Shown here piece by piece: positions 1 to 5,730 of a stretch of DNA of 8,278 nucleotides. A model generated the notes under the pieces. The model did not search any database. It was not told the origin of the DNA and saw only the letters and a program-made list of their open reading frames with translations. Origin of the DNA: Candidatus Zhuqueibacterota bacterium (GTDB lineage: Bacteria; Zhuqueibacterota; Zhuqueibacteria; Residuimicrobiales; Residuimicrobiaceae). The position numbers and the translations under genes are program-made. How positions within the stretch are numbered: the stretch's first letter is position 1; every line of letters begins with the position of its first letter. The stretch is taken from positions 1-8,278 of the forward strand of contig JAFGSU010000069.1 in the NCBI GenBank assembly GCA_016934435.1, written 5' to 3'.

Positions 1-1
1 A

Positions 2-217
2 CGCGCCAAGATCATCCATGCCGAAGGCGAATTCCAGGCTTCTCAAACATTGGCCAATGCGGCAAAGATCATCGCCACCTATCCTCAGGCGTTACAGTTA
101 CGCTATCTGCAAACCCTCAGTGAGATTGCAACCGAGAATAACTCGACCATCATCTTTCCGTTACCAATGGATGTGGTTACCCCGCTGATCAAAAAACTAT
201 CAGGCGGGCGCAGGTAA
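2..217 (+). CDS. Slipin / stomatin-like SPFH protein, C-terminal part (5' end outside window)
   Basis: This is the last 71 codons of a gene that starts before the window, open in this frame from base 2 to TAA at 215-217. The visible protein begins 'AKIIHAEGEFQAS' and carries 'ALQLRYLQTLSEIA' and 'NSTIIFPLPMD'. These are typical of the end of the SPFH/band-7 region in bacterial slipins and stomatins. Such proteins are membrane-anchored scaffolds that oligomerise at the inner membrane, and they are often encoded beside an NfeD-type protein; that partner, if present, lies upstream and out of view. The N-terminal membrane anchor is not visible. The next gene follows after 35 bases on the same strand, so co-transcription is possible. 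Family assignment is secure, but the exact cellular role is unknown. Confidence 0.85.
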   Translation, partial: RAKIIHAEGEFQASQTLANAAKIIATYPQALQLRYLQTLSEIATENNSTIIFPLPMDVVTPLIKKLSGGRR

Positions 218-252
218 GTGTAGAAGAGGAAAAAGGACTCGAAAAGCAACGG

Positions 253-1521
253 ATGATAATCACAATCGCTCGCATGTATCATAAGGCTTCATGTGCAATG
301 CTTCTGCTGGTCCTTTTTGTCGTAAACGGGCAGAGTCAGAACTTGTATCTGGAACGTACCATTCTGTCGGAACAGATTGCGGGAAGTCGCGCCGCTGCCA
401 TGGGCGGCGCCTTCACCGCGCTGGCGGAGGACGCAACGGCTCTGGCATGGAATCCGGCCGGACTGTCGCAAAGTTCTCGCTTCGGTGTGGTCGCCACCGG
501 TACGATCTATTTCACCAATGTTTCCGTGACTCTGCCAACTACGCTGTCGTCTCAAAAATATCGCATCGATTCCGAGGGTACTTTTGACATGCATTTTGTG
601 GGGATTTGCCTGCCCATCAAGCGCAAACAACCCAATGTGGTGGCAGCAATATCCCTGCAAAATCTTGTCCCTTTACAGGACCGCACGCTGATTGTACTCA
701 AAGATTTGAAAGCCGGTTGGTCCAATGTGAGTGAAATGCAGCGCGACGGCAATCTCTATGCTTTGAACGCCGGGATTGCCATGAACGTTCTACCCGGCCT
801 ATCCTTCGGCGTGACCTTTGCAGCGCTCTTTGGCCGGCAACAAACGGATTCCACCAATACCTATGAATGGGATACGTTTGAACGCTCCAGCTATTTTAGA
901 CAAAAAAATGATTTTTCCGGTAATCTCGTACGACTTGGTCTTTTATGGCAGGCTCACCAACAATTTACCCTGGGCAGTTGTATAACATTGCCGCATCGTA
1001 TTAAACTGACCCAACGCCAGGCCGGCGATCCTGTCGCTTCAACCATGAGCGATAGTACGAATATCAGCCTGTCGAAACCCATTCGTCTCACCGCCGGAGC
1101 CTGCTGGCGATTGTCTAAAGATTTCCTGCTGACGTTTGATTATCATTACCAACCATGGCAGGAGGCTTTCTTGAGCCAATCGCAACGTACCATTTACAGC
1201 CATTTTGCCAATGCCCATTCATTTCATATGGGCTCTGAATTTACTTACGAAACTTCTTATTATACGTTTGCCTGGAGATTGGGATTTTTCACTCATCCGG
1301 AACAGTTATTTGAAGCGGAGGAGGATCGAAGGGGCGATCAAATTACATCCCATTTTTATACGACAGGTCTCGGTATACAAACCAAATATTTTGCTTTTGA
1401 TCTGTCTCTGAGTTATCAGAATTTGCAATATAAAGCGCCAACCCTGGTCGAGGACGCAGACCTGGCTGATATCAGTGAGAATAATTATCGCGTTCATTTT
1501 GGCATGCAAATCTATTTTTAA
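253..1521 (+). CDS. Outer-membrane beta-barrel protein, PorV/UPF0164/FadL-like
   Basis: The 422-residue protein has an N-terminal signal peptide: basic residues near 7-11, a hydrophobic core at about 14-24 ('AMLLLVLFVV') and likely cleavage near 'GQSQ'. Residues 44-71 hold the motif 'GSRAAAMGGAFTALAEDA' followed by 'WNPAGL', the hallmark of the PorV/PorQ/UPF0164 group of barrels related to FadL. The rest alternates polar and hydrophobic residues, is rich in Tyr and Phe, and ends in 'GMQIYF'. A C-terminal Phe preceded by alternating hydrophobics is the usual barrel-assembly signal. It should sit in the outer membrane; relatives take part in type IX secretion or hydrophobic-compound uptake, but neither role can be assigned here. 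The ATG at 253 is used because it gives a complete signal peptide; ATG at 274 is an alternative. A purine-rich stretch at 224-238 lies upstream, further away than is ideal for a ribosome binding site. Confidence 0.8.
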   Translation: MIITIARMYHKASCAMLLLVLFVVNGQSQNLYLERTILSEQIAGSRAAAMGGAFTALAEDATALAWNPAGLSQSSRFGVVATGTIYFTNVSVTLPTTLSSQKYRIDSEGTFDMHFVGICLPIKRKQPNVVAAISLQNLVPLQDRTLIVLKDLKAGWSNVSEMQRDGNLYALNAGIAMNVLPGLSFGVTFAALFGRQQTDSTNTYEWDTFERSSYFRQKNDFSGNLVRLGLLWQAHQQFTLGSCITLPHRIKLTQRQAGDPVASTMSDSTNISLSKPIRLTAGACWRLSKDFLLTFDYHYQPWQEAFLSQSQRTIYSHFANAHSFHMGSEFTYETSYYTFAWRLGFFTHPEQLFEAEEDRRGDQITSHFYTTGLGIQTKYFAFDLSLSYQNLQYKAPTLVEDADLADISENNYRVHFGMQIYF

Positions 1522-1534
1522 AAGAATTTTGAGT

Positions 1535-2422
1535 ATGGGCGATCGTATTTTAATCGGTCCGGCCGGCTGGCACTATCAGGATTGGCATGGCACGGTGTAT
1601 CCGGGCAAAAAGGGCAGAGATTTTAGTGAACTATCCTATATCAGCGAATATTTTAATACGGTTGAACTCAATGCTTCGTTTTATCGCATTCCGAACAGGC
1701 AATCGGTCATCAGATGGATCAAGCAGGTATCTCAAAGGCCGTCTTTTCAATTCTCGGTAAAATTGCACCAGCAGTTTACCCATGATCGCAGCACTATTGA
1801 TCTGGAACAGGTGCGCGCGTTTTCAGAACCTCTGCAGCCTCTTTTAGAACAGGATAGACTGGCCACGGTATTGGTGCAGTTCCCGTGGAGCTTGAAAAAA
1901 AATAGGGAGACGCTGGGTTACCTTAGCGCCCTGGCGAGAGCATTTGCCTCACTGCCGCTGCATTTTGAGTTCCGTCACAACAGCTGGATGTGCGAAGAAA
2001 CCCTGGCCTTTTGTCGAGAAATCGGCGCCGGAATTGTCAATATCGACCAACCGGTCATCGGTCAATCCATCCCGCCAAGCGCAGAACTCACTTCTCCTGT
2101 CGCTTATGTGCGGTTACATGGTCGCAATTATCAGAACTGGTTTCGAGAAGGAGCCGGCCGGGATGCTCGTTACGATTATTTGTATAATTCCAAGGAGCTA
2201 GAAGAGTGGGCGATGCGCATTCGCGATCTGGCTGAAAAAGCGGACAAGACGCTGGTCATTTTTAATAATCATTTTAAAGGCCAGGCCGTAATCAATAGTC
2301 TGCAGATGATGTCCTTACTGCTGGCCAAACCGATACATGTTCCCCCGACCTTATTAGAGGCATTTCCTGCACTGGAAGCTATCAGCATTAAACCCGCCGG
2401 TCAAACCAGTTTTGATTTTTAA
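1535..2422 (+). CDS. DUF72 (YecE-like) TIM-barrel protein
   Basis: The protein is 295 residues if it starts at ATG 1535. A longer reading from 1475 would overlap the upstream gene and add 20 residues with no family similarity, so I prefer 1535, which begins 'MGDRILIGPAGWHYQDW' just as DUF72 members do. Family motifs in order are 'GPAGWHYQDW' (8-17), 'NTVELNASFYRIP' (41-53), 'FSVKLHQQFTHD' (73-84), 'VQFPWS' (114-119), 'FEFRHNSW' (144-151), 'YVRLHGRN' (191-198), 'YLYNSKELEEW' (215-225) and 'VIFNNHFKGQAVINS' (241-255). DUF72 proteins are predicted TIM barrels with unknown biochemical function; the conserved His, Arg and Asn residues suggest an active site. The length is in the usual range. Only 13 bases separate it from the upstream stop and the ribosome binding site is weak, so translation may be coupled to the preceding gene. 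Confidence 0.88.
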   Translation: MGDRILIGPAGWHYQDWHGTVYPGKKGRDFSELSYISEYFNTVELNASFYRIPNRQSVIRWIKQVSQRPSFQFSVKLHQQFTHDRSTIDLEQVRAFSEPLQPLLEQDRLATVLVQFPWSLKKNRETLGYLSALARAFASLPLHFEFRHNSWMCEETLAFCREIGAGIVNIDQPVIGQSIPPSAELTSPVAYVRLHGRNYQNWFREGAGRDARYDYLYNSKELEEWAMRIRDLAEKADKTLVIFNNHFKGQAVINSLQMMSLLLAKPIHVPPTLLEAFPALEAISIKPAGQTSFDF

Positions 2423-2451
2423 CACAATCCGGAATCCATTCACTATAAAAC

Positions 2452-2482
2452 TTGCACCTTGTAAAATTAATTTGTATCTTTT
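2452..2482 (+). promoter_or_regulatory. Possible promoter in AT-rich leader of the small membrane protein cluster
   Basis: The stretch of about 2440-2520 is much richer in A and T than its surroundings and lies directly before a strongly ribosome-bound short gene. It contains TTG (2452-2454), a 20-base gap and then TATCTTTT (2475-2482). This resembles the Bacteroidota-type promoter (TTTG, about 19-21 bases, TAnnTTTG) with one mismatch in each box. It is pattern matching in AT-rich DNA, where chance matches are common. A separate transcript starting here is plausible because 105 bases separate the DUF72 stop from the next start. Confidence 0.3.
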
Positions 2483-2515
2483 TAAATATTCATGCATCTA
2501 ATTAATAAAATATCT

Positions 2516-2521
2516 AAGGAG
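2516..2521 (+). promoter_or_regulatory. Strong ribosome binding site for the predicted selenoprotein
   Basis: AAGGAG lies 6 bases before the ATG at 2528-2530. It is the best Shine-Dalgarno match among the plus-strand genes of this window. Such a site is hard to explain unless the very short reading frame that follows is translated, and it therefore decides the start. Confidence 0.7.
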
Positions 2522-2527
2522 TTTTAC

Positions 2528-2680
2528 ATGGATACGGTTGGTATAATCATTTTCCTAGTTGCCTGGTTCGTTGTTTCACGTTATGTATTGCCAAAATTTG
2601 GGATTCCAACCTGAATGTCGGGCGCCTGTGATCTTCGGTCGAAGGATAATAAAACAGAATTGAAAGAAGAAAATAATTAG
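2528..2680 (+). CDS. Predicted small membrane selenoprotein with Sec-x4-Cys motif (TGA at 2612-2614 read as selenocysteine)
   Basis: Seen directly: ATG 2528 follows a strong AAGGAG site. The frame encodes one hydrophobic helix (about residues 4-20, 'VGIIIFLVAWFVV'), then 'LPKFGIPT', then TGA at codon 29. After the TGA it continues 'MSGAC', 'DLRSKD' and a Lys/Glu/Asn-rich tail, ending at TAG 2678-2680. Read through, it is a 50-residue protein with U29-M-S-G-A-C34. A hairpin with a GGUC loop sits at the distance expected of a bacterial SECIS element. The next gene starts 20 bases after TAG, whereas it would be 86 bases after the TGA. Inference: a single-pass inner-membrane protein with a redox-active selenenylsulfide-type pair just outside the helix. 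Function and substrate are unknown. I have an unverified impression that small proteins with Cys in place of Sec ('PT-C-MSG-x-C') exist elsewhere. The alternative is a 28-residue membrane peptide ending at TGA, perhaps followed by a separate peptide from ATG 2615. Confidence 0.68.
2615..2647 (+). promoter_or_regulatory. Candidate bacterial SECIS element downstream of the in-frame TGA
   Basis: Immediately after the TGA (2612-2614) the RNA can fold AUCUUC (2631-2636) against GAAGGAU (2641-2647), with one bulged G (2644) and a four-base loop GGUC (2637-2640). The six pairs are A-U, U-A, C-G, U-A, U-A and C-G. The loop begins 22 bases after the TGA. Known bacterial SECIS elements lie within the coding region just after the UGA, with a short upper stem and a G or GU-containing apical loop recognised by SelB. 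E. coli fdhF has GGUCU in its loop 18 bases after UGA. The match in position and loop sequence is good, but the stem is short and I could not compute its stability. Confidence 0.58.
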
Positions 2681-2700
2681 GGTAGTTTGAGGTTTGTCGT

Positions 2701-2913
2701 ATGCCGATTTATGAATATCGCTGTAAAAAATGTAATCATATATTCGAAGTGTTTCAGCGTATAAATGAAGATAGTTCAAAACTGCAATGCCCGGTCTGCA
2801 AGGAAGTAGGCCCGGAAAAAATATTCTCCGCATTTTCCTCCAGCGGTTCAGGTGGAAATTCCCTTGCTTCTTATTCGGGTTCGTCCGGTTGCGGCGGAAG
2901 TGGTTTCACCTGA
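2701..2913 (+). CDS. FmdB-type zinc-ribbon protein
   Basis: The 70-residue protein begins 'MPIYEYRCKKCNHIFE', the signature opening of the FmdB/CxxC_CxxC_SSSS family. Cysteine pairs at 8/11 and 30/33 ('CPVCKE') would bind one zinc ion. From residue 46 onward it is rich in Ser and Gly ('SSSGSGGNS' and onward) and holds one more Cys at 64, ending 'GCGGSGFT'. Such Ser/Gly tails are normal for the family, as is the length. The family was named after a putative regulator of formamide/amide genes, but in most genomes its role is not established and it should not be read as a confirmed transcription factor. A modest ribosome binding site (TTGAGG, about 2687-2692) precedes ATG 2701. The start is 20 bases after the TAG of the predicted selenoprotein, which suggests joint transcription. 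Confidence 0.87.
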   Translation: MPIYEYRCKKCNHIFEVFQRINEDSSKLQCPVCKEVGPEKIFSAFSSSGSGGNSLASYSGSSGCGGSGFT

Positions 2914-3114
2914 GCTTCTTAGCGGGATTTGGATAATCCTGTTGCACCACACCCGCAAGGTATCACTATTAGCGATTCAGATATCCTTGAAAATAATTTC
3001 ACCCAGATGGTGAGGCTGTCAAAAAATACTGTTTGGAAAGCCTCAGCGCATGGTCAGTTAGATTTGCTGGATAAAACACAGTGTTTCGGATTCCCCCACA
3101 TCAGGAGCAGCGTT
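2914..3114 (+). other. Stretch without a recognised gene between the FmdB-type and DUF6132-like genes
   Basis: These 201 bases hold no gene I can recognise. The frame of the downstream gene stays open back to a TTG at 2929, which would add 62 residues including 'HPQGITISDSDIL' and 'VRLSKNTVWKAS'. These have no visible family features, no membrane helix and no good ribosome binding site, so I read the stretch as leader or decayed sequence. I see no convincing terminator hairpin or riboswitch. Confidence 0.4.
3103..3107 (+). promoter_or_regulatory. Ribosome binding site selecting the GTG start of the DUF6132-like gene
   Basis: AGGAG ends 7 bases before GTG 3115-3117. It supports the short 66-residue protein, whose first residues flow directly into the membrane helix, over an extended form from TTG 2929. 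Confidence 0.6.
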
Positions 3115-3315
3115 GTGAATGCAAGAACAAAGCTTGTTTTAGGAATTTTAGCTGGAGCCGCATTAGGATTTGCTTACTACTATTTTGTCGGATGCCGAAC
3201 AGGCGCCTGTCCCCTGACCGGAAATCCGATTATCAGTACACTGTACGGCGGACTCATCGGTGGTTTGCTCTTTCTCCCGGGTATTCGCAAAAAGGGGGAA
3301 GAGAATAGTCATTGA
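3115..3315 (+). CDS. DUF6132-like small membrane protein with Cys-x4-Cys motif
   Basis: Starting at GTG 3115, the protein has 66 residues. It comprises a short basic start, a first hydrophobic helix (about 7-25, 'LVLGILAGAALGFAYYYF'), the motif 'GCRTGACPLTGNP' (26-38), a second Gly-rich helix (about 39-56, 'STLYGGLIGGLLFLP') and a basic tail. This layout, with Cys27-R-T-G-A-Cys32 between two helices and 'NP..STLYG' after it, fits the DUF6132 family as I remember it; the family name is from memory. The two cysteines should sit at one membrane face and could form a disulfide or bind metal. Function is unknown. The motif parallels U29-M-S-G-A-C34 of the predicted selenoprotein two genes upstream, suggesting related chemistry. 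It ends 18 bases from the convergent TonB-dependent receptor gene. Confidence 0.75.
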   Translation: MNARTKLVLGILAGAALGFAYYYFVGCRTGACPLTGNPIISTLYGGLIGGLLFLPGIRKKGEENSH

Positions 3316-3333
3316 TGCAGCGCCCTCTTTTCA

Positions 3334-5709
3334 TTACATCCCTATTCGCCAACTGCCGATAAAATTTCTTCCCGGTTCTATGTTTATTTCCCCCCGATTG
3401 GTGGCCAGATGATTCCTGTATGTTTTATCGGTGAAATTCTCCACGCCTACCATGAGCGACATTTGCAACCCTGCGACGCGAAAGGGTTTGCTATTTATAT
3501 AGAAATTGAAATAGCTATAGCCGCCGGTCTTAATTTCTCCTTCAGCGATGCGTTCCTGGTCCGCAAAGATGATCGCTGAAAGCTGGGTTGTGCAGAGAGG
3601 GAGTATTGCGCTGCGAATGCCGATACTACCGTTCAAAGGGGCAATTTGCGGCAAAGGCACATTTTGTACATCATCCTGGCCATGAACATACGATCCCTGC
3701 AGATAGATGATTTGATTCCCCACCGGATTAAGCTCCATGCTAAAATCGCTGCCATACAGCGTCGCCTCACCAATATTGGCTTTGTACAAGGCCGATCGTC
3801 CTTCGAAAGTGCCGGTTGATTCGGTGACCAGGTCGCTTAATTTATTATAAAATAGATTGCCGGAAAAGTTCACTCTGTCAAAAAATAGTCGAATGCCGAA
3901 ATCGATATAGTTACCCTGCTCCGGTTTTAAATCCGGATCGCCCAATTTGATCATATTACCCAGATCTATGTACTGATACCGTTCTTCCAGAGAAGGTGCG
4001 CGGAAAGATTTTGCCAGGTTCAGCGTTACGTCAAGATTCTTGTTGGCATGAATCAATCCTCCGAAATTTACACTCCAGGAACGATTATAGCTGACTCTTT
4101 CCGGCCACATAATTTGCTGATTTTGCGGATGGTCATTGCGAACGCCGTTGACGATTTCGTATACCGGATTGAGCGCCCGTTCATTCTGGGTTTTGATTTC
4201 GTCGATCCGGCCCCCCAGACTGAGCGCCAGACGATTGGATAAAAGTCGCCATTCATCCTGTGCATAGACGCCGATGCTGCGATAATAAGAGTCGGGCAGC
4301 GGTAAATCACCCACCGTTTTTATCATCGTACTTTTCACCGAGCCGTCTGGATTCAATATATCCGTTTGCATTGTTTTGCTTCGATGGCCTTTATAATCTT
4401 TTTGCCAGGCGTCGAGGCCGAAAATCATAAAATGATCAGCAGACGATAACCATTGGGTTTGCAGTTGCAGACCTTCGGTGTCATGAGTCGCCCCGGGTTT
4501 TATTTCAAGAACGGATACTCTCTTGGCAGGCGTTGTATCCGTAGCGGGAATGTTATTCACCATAAAAGGAATATTCTCGACATCTCGTAAGATATTTTGT
4601 GAAAATATCTTCATGGAAACGTGGGTAAGAAAAGACAACGGCCTTTTCAGGTTATATTCCAGGCTGGCCAGTTCTCTTTTTTCTTTGGGATAAGTAACCT
4701 TTGCCTGAGAAGGGAAGAGGGGATTGCCGCCCGGAATGCCGACATCGTATGCTGTGGAGCGTTGATAGTCCAGTTTGATTTCATGATTTTCAAATGGTTT
4801 AAAGGCCTGGCGCAAGGATAGGTGATCATCCTCGAACTGGCTATTGGATAAAACACCCCTCGGCGTGCGCATATCATCCGCCTGTCGCAGCGAACCACTC
4901 AATATGGAATACCAGTTCCGGCCGCCCGCCTGCATTCTGAAATGGCCCATGGCGCCGCGATTGGCGCTGGCATATCCACCGATTAGGTTGGCCTTGGCAT
5001 ATACTTTTTCCTGATACCAGCCCTGTTTACTGATGATATTTACCACTCCACCCATAGCGCCGGAACCATACAGAGCGGAAGCGGCGCTTTTAATTACTTC
5101 AATTCGTTCAATATTATACAAATCGAACAATGAAAGCCCCGCGGCCAGGTCGGTGGCCGTGTCGATGCGATTGCCGTCAATGAGCGTTACAATGCTGTTG
5201 CGGCTCAATCCTCTTATGCTGATACTGGTGCCCCAGATGCCGTCTCTATGCAAACTGACTCCTGATTGCTCCTGCAAAGCGTCGGAAACAGTGACAGGAG
5301 CAGTCGCTGCAATTTTATCGGCACCGACCACATTCATGGGGATGGACACGTCGTTCAGGTCGGTCTGGAATCTCAAACTGGTAATATTGATTTCTGTAAA
5401 AGGCAACGGGGAGATCGCCAGCTCGATGGTAATCCGCGTCGTCTGCTGCGCCCATACCTGTACTTTGGTTGTAATGGATTTATAGCCGATGTAAGAGACC
5501 GTGATATGGTGTTGGCCGGCGTCAATCCGATCAAAGTGGAACGATCCGTCTTCTTTCGTAAATGTGCCGATCGAACTTTCCTGTATAACAATATTAGCAG
5601 CGGTCAGCGGTTTATGCTGTTCACCAAGTACCACTCCATGGATACTGCCGTATTGGGCATACCCCATGCTTGCTGAAGCGAAAATCAAGAGAGATAGTAA
5701 CTTTTTCAT
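3334..5709 (-). CDS. TonB-dependent outer-membrane receptor, probably for iron or an iron chelate
   Basis: The 791-residue protein has a signal peptide (residues 1-18, 'MKKLLSLLIFASAS', cleavage near 'GYA-Q'). A carboxypeptidase-regulatory-like domain follows at about 20-98 ('GSIHGVVLGEQHKPLTAANI', 'GTFTKEDGSFHFD', 'VSYIGYK'), as is common in Bacteroidota-type receptors. The plug domain is at about 118-228 with 'SDALQEQSGVSLHRDG', 'SIRGLSRNSIVTLIDGNRI', 'IERIEVIKSAASALYGSGA' and 'GGVVNIIS'. The rest is a 22-strand type barrel with family motifs such as 'FRAPSLEERYQY' and 'LKPEQGNYIDFG'. It would take its ligand through the outer membrane using TonB-ExbBD energy. The ligand cannot be read from sequence; iron is inferred from its place 21 bases after feoB and in line with feoA and a DtxR-type gene. 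The C-terminus is '...SWRIGM' rather than the usual Phe or Trp. ATG 5709 is supported by the signal peptide and a nearby AGGT. Confidence 0.9.
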   Translation of the reverse strand: MKKLLSLLIFASASMGYAQYGSIHGVVLGEQHKPLTAANIVIQESSIGTFTKEDGSFHFDRIDAGQHHITVSYIGYKSITTKVQVWAQQTTRITIELAISPLPFTEINITSLRFQTDLNDVSIPMNVVGADKIAATAPVTVSDALQEQSGVSLHRDGIWGTSISIRGLSRNSIVTLIDGNRIDTATDLAAGLSLFDLYNIERIEVIKSAASALYGSGAMGGVVNIISKQGWYQEKVYAKANLIGGYASANRGAMGHFRMQAGGRNWYSILSGSLRQADDMRTPRGVLSNSQFEDDHLSLRQAFKPFENHEIKLDYQRSTAYDVGIPGGNPLFPSQAKVTYPKEKRELASLEYNLKRPLSFLTHVSMKIFSQNILRDVENIPFMVNNIPATDTTPAKRVSVLEIKPGATHDTEGLQLQTQWLSSADHFMIFGLDAWQKDYKGHRSKTMQTDILNPDGSVKSTMIKTVGDLPLPDSYYRSIGVYAQDEWRLLSNRLALSLGGRIDEIKTQNERALNPVYEIVNGVRNDHPQNQQIMWPERVSYNRSWSVNFGGLIHANKNLDVTLNLAKSFRAPSLEERYQYIDLGNMIKLGDPDLKPEQGNYIDFGIRLFFDRVNFSGNLFYNKLSDLVTESTGTFEGRSALYKANIGEATLYGSDFSMELNPVGNQIIYLQGSYVHGQDDVQNVPLPQIAPLNGSIGIRSAILPLCTTQLSAIIFADQERIAEGEIKTGGYSYFNFYINSKPFRVAGLQMSLMVGVENFTDKTYRNHLATNRGEINIEPGRNFIGSWRIGM

Positions 5710-5730
5710 CTACATACCTGTCAAATACAT

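Noticed and set aside
1475..1534. Upstream extension of the DUF72 gene to ATG 1475, overlapping the barrel protein gene.
   Set aside because: The added 20 residues are an out-of-frame reading of the preceding gene and do not match the family; ATG 1535 gives the normal N-terminus.
2615..2680. A separate 21-residue peptide starting at ATG 2615, directly after the TGA.
   Set aside because: It has no good ribosome binding site and makes little sense alone, while reading through gives a coherent protein; kept as the main alternative in the selenoprotein entry.
2911..2922. TGA at the end of the FmdB-type gene is followed in frame by two codons and then TAG, raising the idea of a second selenocysteine.
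   Set aside because: Only two residues would be added (Ala, Ser), there is no partner motif and I see no hairpin at the right distance; an ordinary stop is simpler.
3285..3345. Possible bidirectional terminator between the convergent DUF6132-like and receptor genes (G/A-rich then CCCTCTTTT).
   Set aside because: The arms do not pair well and the loop would be long; I could not define a convincing stem.
5033..5676. Long plus-strand open frames opposite the TonB-dependent receptor gene.
   Set aside because: They are antisense shadows of a clearly coding gene, with no family features or ribosome binding sites.
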